From NCBI RefSeq assembly GCF_004341845.1, contig NZ_SLVB01000005.1, positions 434,001-498,000 on the forward strand: 64,000 nucleotides of DNA. Reading direction: 5' to 3'. Under the pieces are notes generated by a model. It made no database searches. It saw only the letters and a program-made list of their open reading frames with translations, and had not been told where the DNA came from. Source of the DNA: Novosphingobium sp. PhB165 (GTDB taxonomy: Bacteria; Pseudomonadota; Alphaproteobacteria; Sphingomonadales; Sphingomonadaceae). Positions 17,893-26,973 of this stretch are shown here, one piece after another (the stretch's first letter is position 1; each line of letters starts with the position of its first letter). A program made the position numbers and the translations under genes.

Positions 17893-18890
17893 GCCAGACG
17901 ATCCGGCGCAAGCCGAAGAGCGCAAGGAAAGTCGCCGCCCGTCAGGGCACCAAGGCCAAGGTCCGCAAGGCCAAGGCGACCACGGGATCGACGCTCGACG
18001 CAGCGATGTCGTGGCTGCCTTTCACTGAAGAGCAGCTTCACAAGATCTTCCTCATCGCCATCCTTGGCGGTGCGGTGGGGCTTGCCGCTGTCGTTGCCAA
18101 TGCGGCGGGGGTGCCGATGCTGGCGGCCGACCAGTTCGCGCACGTTTCCGCCAATGCGGGCTTCGAGGTGAAGCGCGTGGAAGTGCGCGGTGTGAAGCAT
18201 CTCAATGAGCTGAAGGTCTACGAAAAGGCACTGGCCGAACGCAACCGGGCGATGACCGAAGTTGATCTCGACGCGCTGCGCGGGGAATTGCTGGGCCTGT
18301 CATGGGTCAAGGACGCGCGCGTCTCGCGCCAGTTGCCCGATACGCTGGTGATCGACATCGTCGAGCGCGAGGCCCACGCGGTGTTGCGCAAGGACGACCA
18401 GTACGTGCTGATCGACGAGACCGGGCACGAACTGGAGCAGGTCAGCCGCAAGGATACCGGCGGCAAGCTGATCGTCTCGGGCCCCGGCGCGGGCGAGCAG
18501 GTGACGGAGCTTGCGAAGCTGCTGGAGGCGGCTCCCGCGCTCCAGCCCGGCGTGCAGGAGGCCGAGTGGATCGGCAATCGCCGCTGGAACCTGACATTCC
18601 GCACCGGGCAAGTGCTCGCGCTGCCCGAAGGCGACAAGGAAGCGGCGGGCGCGCTCGTCACTTTCGCGCGGCTTGACGGCACCAACCGCCTGCTGGGCGG
18701 CAAAGTCATGGCCTTCGACATGCGTGCGCCGGACCGCATCTATATGCGTGTGCCCGATGGCGAGGGGCAGCAAATCGCCGCAAGCGCCGGTGCCGTCCCC
18801 CACACCGGAGATCAGGCCACGGGTGCCGTGCCCCCAAGTGCCCAGAGCAGCCCGAAAACCGAAATCCCGGCCGTAGCGGAGGAGCAGTGA
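17889..18890 (+). CDS. ftsQ: Cell division protein FtsQ
   Basis: Bitopic divisome protein linking early and late division proteins. 333 residues: a basic cytoplasmic N-terminus of about 50 residues (Lys/Arg-rich), a transmembrane helix (about 55-78), a POTRA domain beginning FEVKRVEVRGVKHL, and the FtsQ beta domain with SWVKDARVSRQLPDTL followed by VREAHAVL-like residues. A disordered Pro/Gly tail ends the protein. It overlaps ddl by 4 bases and ftsA by one. Confidence 0.92.
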   Translation: MSQTIRRKPKSARKVAARQGTKAKVRKAKATTGSTLDAAMSWLPFTEEQLHKIFLIAILGGAVGLAAVVANAAGVPMLAADQFAHVSANAGFEVKRVEVRGVKHLNELKVYEKALAERNRAMTEVDLDALRGELLGLSWVKDARVSRQLPDTLVIDIVEREAHAVLRKDDQYVLIDETGHELEQVSRKDTGGKLIVSGPGAGEQVTELAKLLEAAPALQPGVQEAEWIGNRRWNLTFRTGQVLALPEGDKEAAGALVTFARLDGTNRLLGGKVMAFDMRAPDRIYMRVPDGEGQQIAASAGAVPHTGDQATGAVPPSAQSSPKTEIPAVAEEQ

Positions 18891-20170
18891 TGGCAGGCCC
18901 CCGGATCACCCGCGTATTCGGCGCGGTCAATATCGGCTCCTTCCGCATTTCCGCGATTGTCGCGGGCATGTCCGAGATGGGCGACATGATCGTGCTCGGT
19001 TCCGGCCACCGCGCCAGCCAGGGCATCAAGCGCGGCTACGTCACCGATATTGCCGCCGCGACGTATGCGGTGCGCGACGCCATCGACCGCGCCGAGAAGA
19101 TGGCCGACACCAGTGTCTCGAAAGTCTGGATCGGCTGTTCGGGGGCAGGGCTCGCCAGCCGGATCGACCAGTTCGATGCCGAAATCGGCGGCCGCCGCAT
19201 CGAGCAGGAGGATATCGACCAGCTGCTCGTTTCCGCGCGCGAGGTGATTCAGCCGGACGGGCGCATGGTGCTGCACGCGCAGCCTGCGCAGTACCGCCTC
19301 GATGGCGCGCACGGCGTTGGCAATCCCAAGGGGCTCCATGCCGAGCGTCTGGGCGTGGACATCCACATCATGCTGGCCGACGGCGCGCCGATCCGCAATC
19401 TGACCGAGGCAGTGCAGAGCGCGCACCTTGAGGTTGAGGCCGTTGTCGGTTCGCCGATCGCGGCGGGCTATGCCTGCCTCTCGCCCGAGGAACGCGATCT
19501 GGGAGTCGCGCTCGTCGAATTCGGTGCGGAAGTGACCAATGTGGCGGTCTATTCGCACGGGCTGCTGATCGACATGATCTCGATCCCGATGGGATCCGCC
19601 GATATCACCGACGCGATCGCTTCGGCTTTCGGCATCCGCCGCTTCCAGGCCGAACGCCTGAAATGCGTGAACGGATCGGCCATCGCGAGCCCGCACGACC
19701 ACCGCGAGATGATCCCGGTCAACGCGCCGGGCGAGGAACATGCCGGCCCGATCGCCCGCCATGCGGACGACAAGAACCGTATTCCGCGCGCCGAACTGAT
19801 CGGCGTCATCACCGGTCAACTCGGTGTGCTGATGGAAGAAGTCAACAAGGCGCTCAAGGTGATGCGCTTCAATGCGCAGCGCGGCAAGCAGGTGGTCTTC
19901 ACCGGCGGCGGCGCGGAACTTGTGGGGCTGGCCGATTATGCGCAGGCGGCGCTGGGCAAGCCGGTGCGGGTGGGCAGTGTGCCGCACCTGACCGGATTGG
20001 CGGAAGCCCATGTAAAACCGGGCTTTTCCACGCTTGCCGGGCTGGTGCTCTACGCCGGTGCGGACCCGGTGGACATCCGCAGTTTCGGAAAGAACCGCCA
20101 GCAGACAATAAGTTATTCCGGTCTGGGCGTGGTGAATCGCGTCTATAGAGCGCTGAGGGAATACTTCTGA
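18890..20170 (+). CDS. ftsA: Cell division protein FtsA
   Basis: Actin-like protein that tethers FtsZ to the membrane. 426 residues with the ATPase fold: the first phosphate loop near VFGAVNIGSFRISAIV, the conserved GIKRGYVTDIAAA, and the second loop VVFTGGGAELVGL. The C-terminal residues VYRALREYF fit the membrane-targeting amphipathic helix. ATG 18890 overlaps the ftsQ stop (TGATG); GTG 18887 is an in-frame alternative one codon earlier. Confidence 0.95.
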   Translation: MAGPRITRVFGAVNIGSFRISAIVAGMSEMGDMIVLGSGHRASQGIKRGYVTDIAAATYAVRDAIDRAEKMADTSVSKVWIGCSGAGLASRIDQFDAEIGGRRIEQEDIDQLLVSAREVIQPDGRMVLHAQPAQYRLDGAHGVGNPKGLHAERLGVDIHIMLADGAPIRNLTEAVQSAHLEVEAVVGSPIAAGYACLSPEERDLGVALVEFGAEVTNVAVYSHGLLIDMISIPMGSADITDAIASAFGIRRFQAERLKCVNGSAIASPHDHREMIPVNAPGEEHAGPIARHADDKNRIPRAELIGVITGQLGVLMEEVNKALKVMRFNAQRGKQVVFTGGGAELVGLADYAQAALGKPVRVGSVPHLTGLAEAHVKPGFSTLAGLVLYAGADPVDIRSFGKNRQQTISYSGLGVVNRVYRALREYF

Positions 20171-20229
20171 CCCGTTGTCACCAGACCGTGGCCAGTCCGG
20201 CACGATTGGCCGCAATCGGCGGCTTCTGC

Positions 20230-20238
20230 TGTGGACAA
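20230..20238 (-). promoter_or_regulatory. DnaA-box-like site upstream of ftsZ
   Basis: TGTGGACAA, the complement of TTGTCCACA, differs from the TTATCCACA consensus at one position. It lies 93 bases before the ftsZ ATG in the 160-base ftsA-ftsZ gap. A single site could be chance. Confidence 0.3.
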
Positions 20239-20330
20239 AGGGTCGTCAAGCTTTGCCTCGATGAAACGAAGCGTGCAATCAGGCTAGTCAAGGTAAATGT
20301 CTTCGCGCACGGGCCTGCCAGGAGATCGAA

Positions 20331-21926
20331 ATGAGCATCAACATCGGACCGCCGGCTATCGAGGAGCTTCGTCCGCGCATTGTCGTCATCGGTGTCGGTG
20401 GCGCGGGCGGGAACGCTATCGCCAACATGATTCAGGCGCAGATAGAGGGCGTCGACTTCGTCGTCGCCAATACTGACGCGCAGGCGCTCAATAATTCGAT
20501 CGCCGAAACCCGTATACAGCTTGGGCCGGACATCACGCAGGGCCTCGGTGCCGGTGCGCGTCCGGAAGTGGGCCGTGCGGCGGCGGAGGAAACCCTGCCT
20601 GACATCGAGCGTCTGCTCGATGGCGTGCACATGGTCTTCATCGCGGCCGGGATGGGCGGCGGCACCGGCACCGGCGCCGCGCCGATCATCGCGCAGGCCG
20701 CGCGCGCCAAGGGCGTGCTGACCGTGGGCGTGGTCTCCAAGCCGTTCATGTTCGAAGGCACGCGCCGCATGCGCTCTGCCGACGCCGGTATCGAAGAGCT
20801 GCAAAAGCACGTCGATACGCTGATCGTCATTCCGAACCAGAACCTGTTCCTGGTCGCCAAGGCGGAAACCACTTTCAAGGAAGCGTTCGAGCTTGCCGAC
20901 GAAGTGCTCCAGCAGGGCGTACGCTCGATCACCGACCTGATGATCATGCCGGGCCTCATCAACCTCGACTTTGCGGACGTCCGCTCGGTCATGGGCGAAA
21001 TGGGCAAGGCGATGATGGGCACGGGCGAGGGCGAAGGCCCGAACCGCGCACTCGAAGCGGCCGAACGCGCCATAGCGAACCCGCTGCTCGATGGCGTGTC
21101 GATGCAGGGCGCCAAGGGCGTGATCATCTCGATCATCGGCGGCGACGACATGAAGCTGCTCGAAGTCGACGAAGCCGCGAACCACATTCGCGAACTGGTT
21201 GATCCCGATGCGAACATCATCTGGGGCTCGGCGTTCAACCCTGACCTTCAGGGCAAGATCCGCGTTTCGGTGGTCGCCACCGGTATAGAGCAAAGCGCCG
21301 AACAGGCCGAGATCGCCTCGCGTCCGATGTCGCTGGGCGCCAGCCGTGGTCTGGTCCGCCCGATGGTTTCGCGTCCGGCTCCGATGGAAGCTGCGGCACC
21401 CGTGCGTCCGGCCATCCAGACGCCTTCGGCCTATACGCCGGCTGCGGCTCCGCTGAACCTGTCAACGCCGGCGCCGGCGCCGGCACCGGCACCTGCTCCC
21501 GAACCCGAAGAGTTTGACGGCCTGGAACTGGGCGCTGGCGAGGAACTGGGTGAGGTTCACGGCGAAGTCGCCGCGGACGGTTACGCCAGCCTCTCGGGCT
21601 TCAACGGCCAGCGCGCTGCGCCGCTTGACCTTTCGGGCGGAATCGAAGTGCCCGCGCCCACGGTGCCGCAGGATGAGCTTCTGCTCGACGGCGGACAGTC
21701 GGTGCCCGCTTCGCCGCTGCGTCAGCGTCGTCCGGCGGCCGAGGCTGCTCCGGCGCCTGCCCCGGTTTCGGCGCCCGCACGTCCGACCGGTGGCGGCAGC
21801 ACGCTGTTCGAGCGTATGACCAGCCTTTCGCGTCCCAAGGCGGCGGCAGCAGAGCCTTCGGCCGACGACGAAGATTCGGCATCGATCTCGATCCCGCGCT
21901 TCCTCGGACGCCAGAACAACCAGTAA
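20331..21926 (+). CDS. ftsZ: Cell division GTPase FtsZ
   Basis: Tubulin homologue forming the Z ring. 531 residues: the GTPase domain with the tubulin signature GMGGGTGTGAAP (about residue 105), then the C-terminal domain to about residue 320. A long Ala/Pro-rich linker of roughly 180 residues follows, ending in the conserved terminal peptide ISIPRFLGRQ that binds FtsA and other partners. Long linkers are usual in alphaproteobacteria. It is separated from ftsA by 160 bases, so an extra promoter is likely, and is followed by a strong terminator hairpin. Confidence 0.97.
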   Translation: MSINIGPPAIEELRPRIVVIGVGGAGGNAIANMIQAQIEGVDFVVANTDAQALNNSIAETRIQLGPDITQGLGAGARPEVGRAAAEETLPDIERLLDGVHMVFIAAGMGGGTGTGAAPIIAQAARAKGVLTVGVVSKPFMFEGTRRMRSADAGIEELQKHVDTLIVIPNQNLFLVAKAETTFKEAFELADEVLQQGVRSITDLMIMPGLINLDFADVRSVMGEMGKAMMGTGEGEGPNRALEAAERAIANPLLDGVSMQGAKGVIISIIGGDDMKLLEVDEAANHIRELVDPDANIIWGSAFNPDLQGKIRVSVVATGIEQSAEQAEIASRPMSLGASRGLVRPMVSRPAPMEAAAPVRPAIQTPSAYTPAAAPLNLSTPAPAPAPAPAPEPEEFDGLELGAGEELGEVHGEVAADGYASLSGFNGQRAAPLDLSGGIEVPAPTVPQDELLLDGGQSVPASPLRQRRPAAEAAPAPAPVSAPARPTGGGSTLFERMTSLSRPKAAAAEPSADDEDSASISIPRFLGRQNNQ

Positions 21927-21938
21927 TCGACATTGATG

Positions 21939-21975
21939 CGGGGCGGGCGGCTTTTGAGCCGTCCGCCCCGTTGTC
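21939..21975 (+). terminator. Rho-independent-type terminator after ftsZ
   Basis: Arms CGGGGCGGGCGGCT (21939-21952) and AGCCGTCCGCCCCG (21957-21970) form a 14-bp stem with one G-U pair and a small loop, followed by TTGTCGTTTC. It marks the end of the dcw cluster. Confidence 0.75.
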
Positions 21976-22124
21976 GTTTCTTGTATCGTCGTTTCTGGCG
22001 GACCGGTTCCTTACGTGTTAGCGCGAGGTTCAGGTAACGGGCGGCATAGGCCCGCCCCGGAAGAGATCAACCGGCGCGCGGCGGCCCAGGGCCCCGCTCT
22101 GTCGCAGCAAAGGTATCGCGAAAC

Positions 22125-24263
22125 TTGCGGGTGAGGCAGAAGCCATCGGGCAGGGTGTGGTCCGGCAAGAACGTCCGCGCGGCGCTTGCTTTTCCAATGC
22201 TTGCGCCGATCGCGCTGGTCTTGCCGCAGGCGGCATCTGCGCAGAGCGCGCCGGTGGTGGCGCGGCCGGTGGTTCAGGCCATTCCCGGCGCCGAATCGCA
22301 GCGCCTCAGTGCCGCGCTTGCCCGTCTCGGTCGCAATCCGCGTGATGCGGCGGCGCTGATGGAGGCGGCCGATGCCGCCAGAGCCCTCAACGACTTCGAT
22401 GCGGCCATCGGTTTCTATCGCCGTGCCGACGAAATCACGCCCGGAAATGCGCGCGTCAAGGCGGGGCTGGCCGCCTCGCTGGCCATGAACGGAGACCCGG
22501 TTTCCGCCATTCCGCTGTTTGCGGAGGCCGAAAAGGCCGGGGCGGCCCCGTCGCAGATCGCGGCGGATCGCGGCCTCGCTTACGATCTTGTCGGCGCCAA
22601 TGCGACCGCACAGCACTATTACGCCACAGCGCTCGGCAGCGCTGCGGACGAAGAAGTGCGCATGCGGCTGGCGATCAGTCAGGCGATCGCCGGCGATAAT
22701 GCGTCGGCGCAGACCACGCTGATGCCGCTGCTCCAGAAGCAGGACAAACCGGGCTGGCGCACGCGCGCCTTCGCGCTGGCCATTGCCGGTGAGACGCAGC
22801 AAGCGGTTGATGTGTCCAATTCGATTCTGCCGCCGCAATTGGCGCAGAGCATAGCACCCTATTTGCGGTACATGCCGCGCCTCACCCGCGCGCAGCAGGC
22901 CTCGGCGGCGAATCTCGGCAAGTTCCCGCGTGCGTCCGAGATCGGCCACGACGATCCCCGTATCTCTGCGTATGCGGTGCAACTCGCGGCCACCGAGGCG
23001 GCGATGGCGCCGCGCACGGCTCTGGCGGCGAACCAGACCGCCTCGACCCGGGCGAGCAGTCGGAGCGGGCGCAAGGCTGCTACTCCGCTGGCGGCTGCGC
23101 GCACTGCTTTGACGCCCGGTGCCTCACCGGTCGGCCCCGTTCCGCCGTCGACAACGCCCGCGCGTGTCGGGCTCTCATCCTCGACGACTCCACCCCGCAC
23201 GTCGCCTCCGGTGCACACTGTGCCGGATTCCGCGCGGGTCGCTCCGCCCGAGCCCATGCCGACGATCGAGCGCGATGCTTCGGGTGAATTGCTGCCGGTG
23301 ACGCCGGGCAGAGCCGCTGCGGCTTCTCCGGCGCCGGCTGCCCTCGCGCCATCGCGTGCGCCATTGAGCCCGGCGCCCGTGCGCACGGCGCCGCCTCCGC
23401 CAGTCTCCTCCGTTCCTGCGGTGAACAAGACCCCGACGCCGGGCTTCGACCTTGCGCGCGGGCAGGGGGCGTCGGCCCCGGTCTCTGCCGCTCCGGTGCC
23501 CACACCCACGCCTACGCCCACAAAGCTCGCCGGCAGCGAATCGCCGCCGGAGCCGAATGCGCACCAGCTCTCGCTGACCGAAATCTTTGCCGACCTTGGC
23601 AAGCCGACGATGCAGGACACGCCTGCCGACGGCGCGGTCGACATCCGGCAGATCAAACCGACCCAACCGGAGCCGATTCCCGCGCCCAAGGTCCCGGCAA
23701 AGCCCGAGACCAAACCGGACGCGAAGCCTGAGGCAAAGGCAACGGGTAAGCCGGACGCCAAGGCCGAGGCAAAGCCCGATGCCAAGGCAACCGACAAGCC
23801 CGACGCCAAAGCGGACACGAAGCCGGGAGCCAAGGGCGACACGAAAGCCGGCGCCAAGGGCGATACAAAGCCCGGAGCCAAGGGCGATACGAAGGCAGGC
23901 GCCAAAGCCGATGCGAAGCCCGGAACGAAGGGCGATGCGAAAGGCGATACGCCGGCCAAGGGCAAGAAGCCCGCGGCGCCAACGCATCCCAGCCGTATGT
24001 GGGTGCAGATCGGTGTTGGCCGCAACAAGGATGCGATCGCCTTCGACTGGCGGCGCAACCTCAAGCAGGCTCCGTCGTTGTTCAAGGGGCATGAGCCTTA
24101 TGTGACCGACATGGGGCGGACCAACCGCGTGTTGATCGGTCCGTTCGAGACGCAGAAGGCTGCCAATGCCTTCTTGGCCGAGGCGAAGAAGCAGGGCTTT
24201 GCCGATGCACTGCCTTGGACCAGCCCGGCGGGGCAGGTCGTGGATCCGCTTCAGGCCAAGTAG
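22125..24263 (+). CDS. TPR-like and SPOR domain envelope protein
   Basis: A 712-residue exported protein. A signal-peptide-like hydrophobic stretch ending LPQAASAQS is followed by a helical TPR-like region (about 55-260), a long Ala/Pro/Ser-rich low-complexity region, a Lys/Asp/Ala repeat tract (about 525-620, KPDAK/KGDTK units), and a C-terminal SPOR domain (from MWVQIGVGRNKDA to about residue 705). SPOR domains bind denuded glycan strands at division septa, fitting the position right after ftsZ. The start is uncertain: TTG 22125 has AAAGG 11 bases ahead, GTG 22131 and GTG 22155 are alternatives. Confidence 0.8.
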   Translation: MRVRQKPSGRVWSGKNVRAALAFPMLAPIALVLPQAASAQSAPVVARPVVQAIPGAESQRLSAALARLGRNPRDAAALMEAADAARALNDFDAAIGFYRRADEITPGNARVKAGLAASLAMNGDPVSAIPLFAEAEKAGAAPSQIAADRGLAYDLVGANATAQHYYATALGSAADEEVRMRLAISQAIAGDNASAQTTLMPLLQKQDKPGWRTRAFALAIAGETQQAVDVSNSILPPQLAQSIAPYLRYMPRLTRAQQASAANLGKFPRASEIGHDDPRISAYAVQLAATEAAMAPRTALAANQTASTRASSRSGRKAATPLAAARTALTPGASPVGPVPPSTTPARVGLSSSTTPPRTSPPVHTVPDSARVAPPEPMPTIERDASGELLPVTPGRAAAASPAPAALAPSRAPLSPAPVRTAPPPPVSSVPAVNKTPTPGFDLARGQGASAPVSAAPVPTPTPTPTKLAGSESPPEPNAHQLSLTEIFADLGKPTMQDTPADGAVDIRQIKPTQPEPIPAPKVPAKPETKPDAKPEAKATGKPDAKAEAKPDAKATDKPDAKADTKPGAKGDTKAGAKGDTKPGAKGDTKAGAKADAKPGTKGDAKGDTPAKGKKPAAPTHPSRMWVQIGVGRNKDAIAFDWRRNLKQAPSLFKGHEPYVTDMGRTNRVLIGPFETQKAANAFLAEAKKQGFADALPWTSPAGQVVDPLQAK
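23690..23990 (+). repeat. In-frame Lys/Ala/Asp repeat tract within the SPOR gene
   Basis: Imperfect tandem repeats of about 18 bases coding for KPDAKA, KGDTKA or KPGAKG units. The charge pattern suggests an extended, positively charged spacer that could cross the periplasm or peptidoglycan. Confidence 0.75.
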
Positions 24264-24281
24264 CCGCCGATCAGCGTGCCC

Positions 24282-24347
24282 TGTGGACAAACCTCGGGGT
24301 GTGCTGGCGAATGCTCTGGTCTCTTGCGCGAAAGGCCTTATCCACAC
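24282..24347. promoter_or_regulatory. Pair of inverted DnaA-box-like sites
   Basis: TGTGGACAA at 24282-24290 and a perfect TTATCCACA at 24339-24347, facing each other 48 bases apart upstream of the YbjN gene. The second matches the E. coli DnaA consensus exactly. Confidence 0.4.
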
Positions 24348-24452
24348 GCTGTTAACAGCCTAGTGCAGTTTTGCGCAGGCGATCGCATTCACTGGATTGT
24401 GCAGCAGGGGCAAGGCGAAGCATCCAAGCGGCCAAGCGTTGCGGAGGTCGGA

Positions 24453-24971
24453 ATGTCGGAGATCATGAGAACGGTTCAGGACGATATCGACCGCGAAGAG
24501 GACAGCGCTCCCGTGGAGATGCTGGCAGCCCTTTTCGAGGCGCGTGACTGGCCCTTCGAGCTTGCCAGCGAGGACGAGATTTCCGGTGAGGTGAAGGGCG
24601 CCTGGGCGACCTATCAGTTCCAGGCGATCTGGCGCCCCGAGGACAGGGTGTTGCAGTTGCTCTGTCTGCCCGACGTGCGCATCTCCGACGCCAAGCGCGC
24701 CGCGATGTACGAAGCGCTGGCGCTCATCAACGAACAGCTCTGGGTTGGGCATTTCGATGTCTGGTCGAACGGCGGGGTGGTTCTCTATCGTCACGGCCTG
24801 ATGCTGGGCGAGGATGGCCTCCTCGGGCCCGGTCAGGCCCAGACCGTCGTCGAGGCCGCGATCGAGGAATGCGACCGCTTCTACCCGGTGTTCCAGTTCA
24901 TCCTCTGGGGTGACAAGACGCCCGCCGAGGCACTGGCCGCTGCCATGATCGACGCTGCGGGCGAGGCCTGA
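24453..24971 (+). CDS. YbjN domain protein
   Basis: A 172-residue cytoplasmic protein resembling the YbjN family (type III secretion chaperone-like fold, exact role unknown). Supporting features are the N-terminal helix with PVEMLAALFEARDWPF, the central beta segments YQFQAIWRPEDRVLQLLC, and the C-terminal helix FYPVFQFILWGDKTPAEAL, matching the family layout and length. ATG 24453 has a good GGAGG at 24443-24447. Earlier in-frame starts from 24276 would read through the DnaA-box region. It precedes proC, a common sphingomonad arrangement. Confidence 0.85.
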   Translation: MSEIMRTVQDDIDREEDSAPVEMLAALFEARDWPFELASEDEISGEVKGAWATYQFQAIWRPEDRVLQLLCLPDVRISDAKRAAMYEALALINEQLWVGHFDVWSNGGVVLYRHGLMLGEDGLLGPGQAQTVVEAAIEECDRFYPVFQFILWGDKTPAEALAAAMIDAAGEA

Positions 24972-24978
24972 GCGTATT

Positions 24979-25015
24979 TACGGGGCGGGCGGCCGGTCTG
25001 GTCCGGCCCGCTTCC
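24979..25015 (+). terminator. Possible hairpin after the YbjN gene
   Basis: CGGGCGGCCGG pairs imperfectly with TCCGGCCCG, followed by CTTCCGTGTG. The stem has a bulge and no clear T-run, so this is weak. Confidence 0.35.
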
Positions 25016-25108
25016 GTGTGCTTGGGTCTTGGCACGCATCCGGCGCTGTCCTAAGTGGCGCGCCTGTCGCAGGGGCGGCGATCCCGCGCCAAGATCCAAG
25101 GAAATGAT

Positions 25109-25918
25109 ATGGACCGCTTTCAGAACATTCTGCTCGTCGGCTGCGGCAATATGGCCGGCGCCATGCTCGAAGGCTGGCTGAAGAGCGGTATCCCCGCGTC
25201 CCGCTTCACGGTGGTGGACCCCAATCGCGCCGAAGTGCCTGAAGGCGTGACCCTGCTGAAGGATCTTCCGGCGGAAGGACGTTTCGATGCCGTCATGCTC
25301 GGCATCAAGCCGCAGGGGCTGGATGCCGCCGCCCCGGCCATCGCGCCGCTGGTGGGCGCCGAGACGGTGCTGTTCTCGATTCTCGCCGGTGTCGAATTCG
25401 ACAGCCTTGCCGCGCGCTTCCCCGATGCCGGTGCGATCTTGCGCATCATGCCGAATCTCGCCGTGGCCATCGGCAAGGCGCCTGTCGCGCTCGATTCGCG
25501 CGGGCTTGACGAGATCGGCCGGGCGATGGTGACCACGCTGATGGCGCCGCTCGGCACGCCGGAGTGGCTCGATGACGAAAGCCAGTTCAGCGCCGTCACC
25601 GCGCTGACCGGCTGCGGACCGGCATTCGTCTACCGCTTCATCGATGCGCTGGCCTCGGGCGGCGTGGCGCTGGGCATCGAAGCCTCCCAGGCCCGGCGCC
25701 TTGCCGTGGCCATGGTAGAGGGTGCCGCGCAACTGGCGGCCTCTTCGCCGTTTTCGCCGGGCGAACTGGCCGACAAGGTGGCAAGCCCCGGCGGTTCGAC
25801 CCGCGCGGGCCTCAACGTGCTTGATGCCGATGCTGCCATGATGAAGCTGATCGCGGCCACCATGCAGGCCTCCAACGACCGCAATGCCGAGATGGCCGCC
25901 GAAGCCCGTCAGGGATAA
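25109..25918 (+). CDS. proC: Pyrroline-5-carboxylate reductase
   Basis: Last step of proline synthesis, reducing pyrroline-5-carboxylate with NAD(P)H. 269 residues with the N-terminal dinucleotide-binding LLVGCGNMAGAMLEGW and the C-terminal dimerisation domain containing AVTALTGCGPAFVYRFIDAL and VASPGGSTRAGL, the P5CR signature. ATG 25109 has AAGGA 5 bases ahead. proB lies about 5 kb downstream, outside any shared operon. Confidence 0.95.
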   Translation: MDRFQNILLVGCGNMAGAMLEGWLKSGIPASRFTVVDPNRAEVPEGVTLLKDLPAEGRFDAVMLGIKPQGLDAAAPAIAPLVGAETVLFSILAGVEFDSLAARFPDAGAILRIMPNLAVAIGKAPVALDSRGLDEIGRAMVTTLMAPLGTPEWLDDESQFSAVTALTGCGPAFVYRFIDALASGGVALGIEASQARRLAVAMVEGAAQLAASSPFSPGELADKVASPGGSTRAGLNVLDADAAMMKLIAATMQASNDRNAEMAAEARQG

Positions 25919-26124
25919 GGCGGCCTTCGATCGGGCCGGAAACAGGGCTGATGCAGACCATGAAATTCGGACCTGACCGGATTTTCGAGGCGGCGTCGGC
26001 GTCTGTTTACACTTTGACACATAGTGGGACAGCCGGTTTTCCTTGAAATGAAGGCGGGCGGAGGCGATATTCGCCTTGTCCGGGTTTCCGCGTTTGGCGG
26101 AGTACCCGTCTAAGGGAGTGTGAC

Positions 26125-26865
26125 ATGGCGAATTGGAACGACCCCCAGCCCCGTACGGGCTTCGGTGCGTCTCCGAGCCTTGACGGCAGGACAGGCGGCA
26201 AGGTCGCGTATGATACCGGCCTGCGTCGCTACATGCTGTCGATCTATAACTACATGGCCTCGGGCGTGTTGCTCTCGGGCATCGTGGCTCTCGGCTTTGC
26301 AAGTTCCGGCTATGCCGAGCAGATGATGTTCTCGCCGCTGAAGTGGCTGGTCATGCTGGCGCCCATGGGCTTCGTGATGGCGATGAGCTTCGGCGCCCAG
26401 CGCATGCAGACTTCGACGTTGCAGATGCTCTACTGGGGCTTCTGTCTGGTCATGGGCCTGTCGATGTCCACCATCTTCATGGTCTTCACGGCAACCTCGA
26501 TCGCAACGACGTTCTTCGCGACGGCGGCGGCTTTCGCAGGCCTCAGCCTGGTGGGTTATACCACGAAGAAGGACCTGTCGGGCTTCGGCACGTTCCTGAT
26601 CATGGGCCTGTTCGGCATCCTGATCGCGATGCTGATCGGCATCTTCGTGCATTCGACCGCGCTGCAGCTTGGCATCTCGATCCTCGGCGTGCTGATTTTC
26701 GCCGGCCTCACGGCCTACGATACGCAGATGCTGAAGAACCAGTACTACAGCCTGCGCGGCACCGAGTTCGTCGGCAAGGCGGTGGTGATGGGCGCGCTGC
26801 GCCTCTATCTGGACTTCATCAACATGTTCCAGTTCCTGCTGAGCTTCCTGGGCGACCGCAGGTAA
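26125..26865 (+). CDS. Bax inhibitor-1 family membrane protein
   Basis: 246 residues with a short polar N-terminus and seven hydrophobic helices (from about residue 35), matching the BI-1/YccA/TMBIM fold of putative ion channels. YDTQMLKNQYY near the sixth helix corresponds to the conserved Asp-containing region, and AVVMGALRLYLDFINMFQFLL closes the protein as in homologues. The ATG follows AAGGGAG with good spacing. A clear terminator follows. Physiological role in bacteria is not well defined. Confidence 0.9.
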   Translation: MANWNDPQPRTGFGASPSLDGRTGGKVAYDTGLRRYMLSIYNYMASGVLLSGIVALGFASSGYAEQMMFSPLKWLVMLAPMGFVMAMSFGAQRMQTSTLQMLYWGFCLVMGLSMSTIFMVFTATSIATTFFATAAAFAGLSLVGYTTKKDLSGFGTFLIMGLFGILIAMLIGIFVHSTALQLGISILGVLIFAGLTAYDTQMLKNQYYSLRGTEFVGKAVVMGALRLYLDFINMFQFLLSFLGDRR

Positions 26866-26894
26866 TCCACCGTTTTCTGCATATGGCTGTTGTC

Positions 26895-26930
26895 ATGCCC
26901 GGTTCGATTCGTCGCACCGGGCATTTTCTT
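26895..26930 (+). terminator. Rho-independent terminator after the BI-1 gene
   Basis: Perfect 9-bp stem ATGCCCGGT / ACCGGGCAT (26895-26903 and 26916-26924), then TTTTCTTT. Confidence 0.85.
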
Positions 26931-26973
26931 TAGCGGCGCGGCACGGTAGTTAATAAAGATCGAGGACATTGGA

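Noticed and set aside
23690..23990. CRISPR-like regular repeats
   Set aside because: The repeats are contiguous, imperfect and in frame with a protein; there are no unique spacers and no cas genes.
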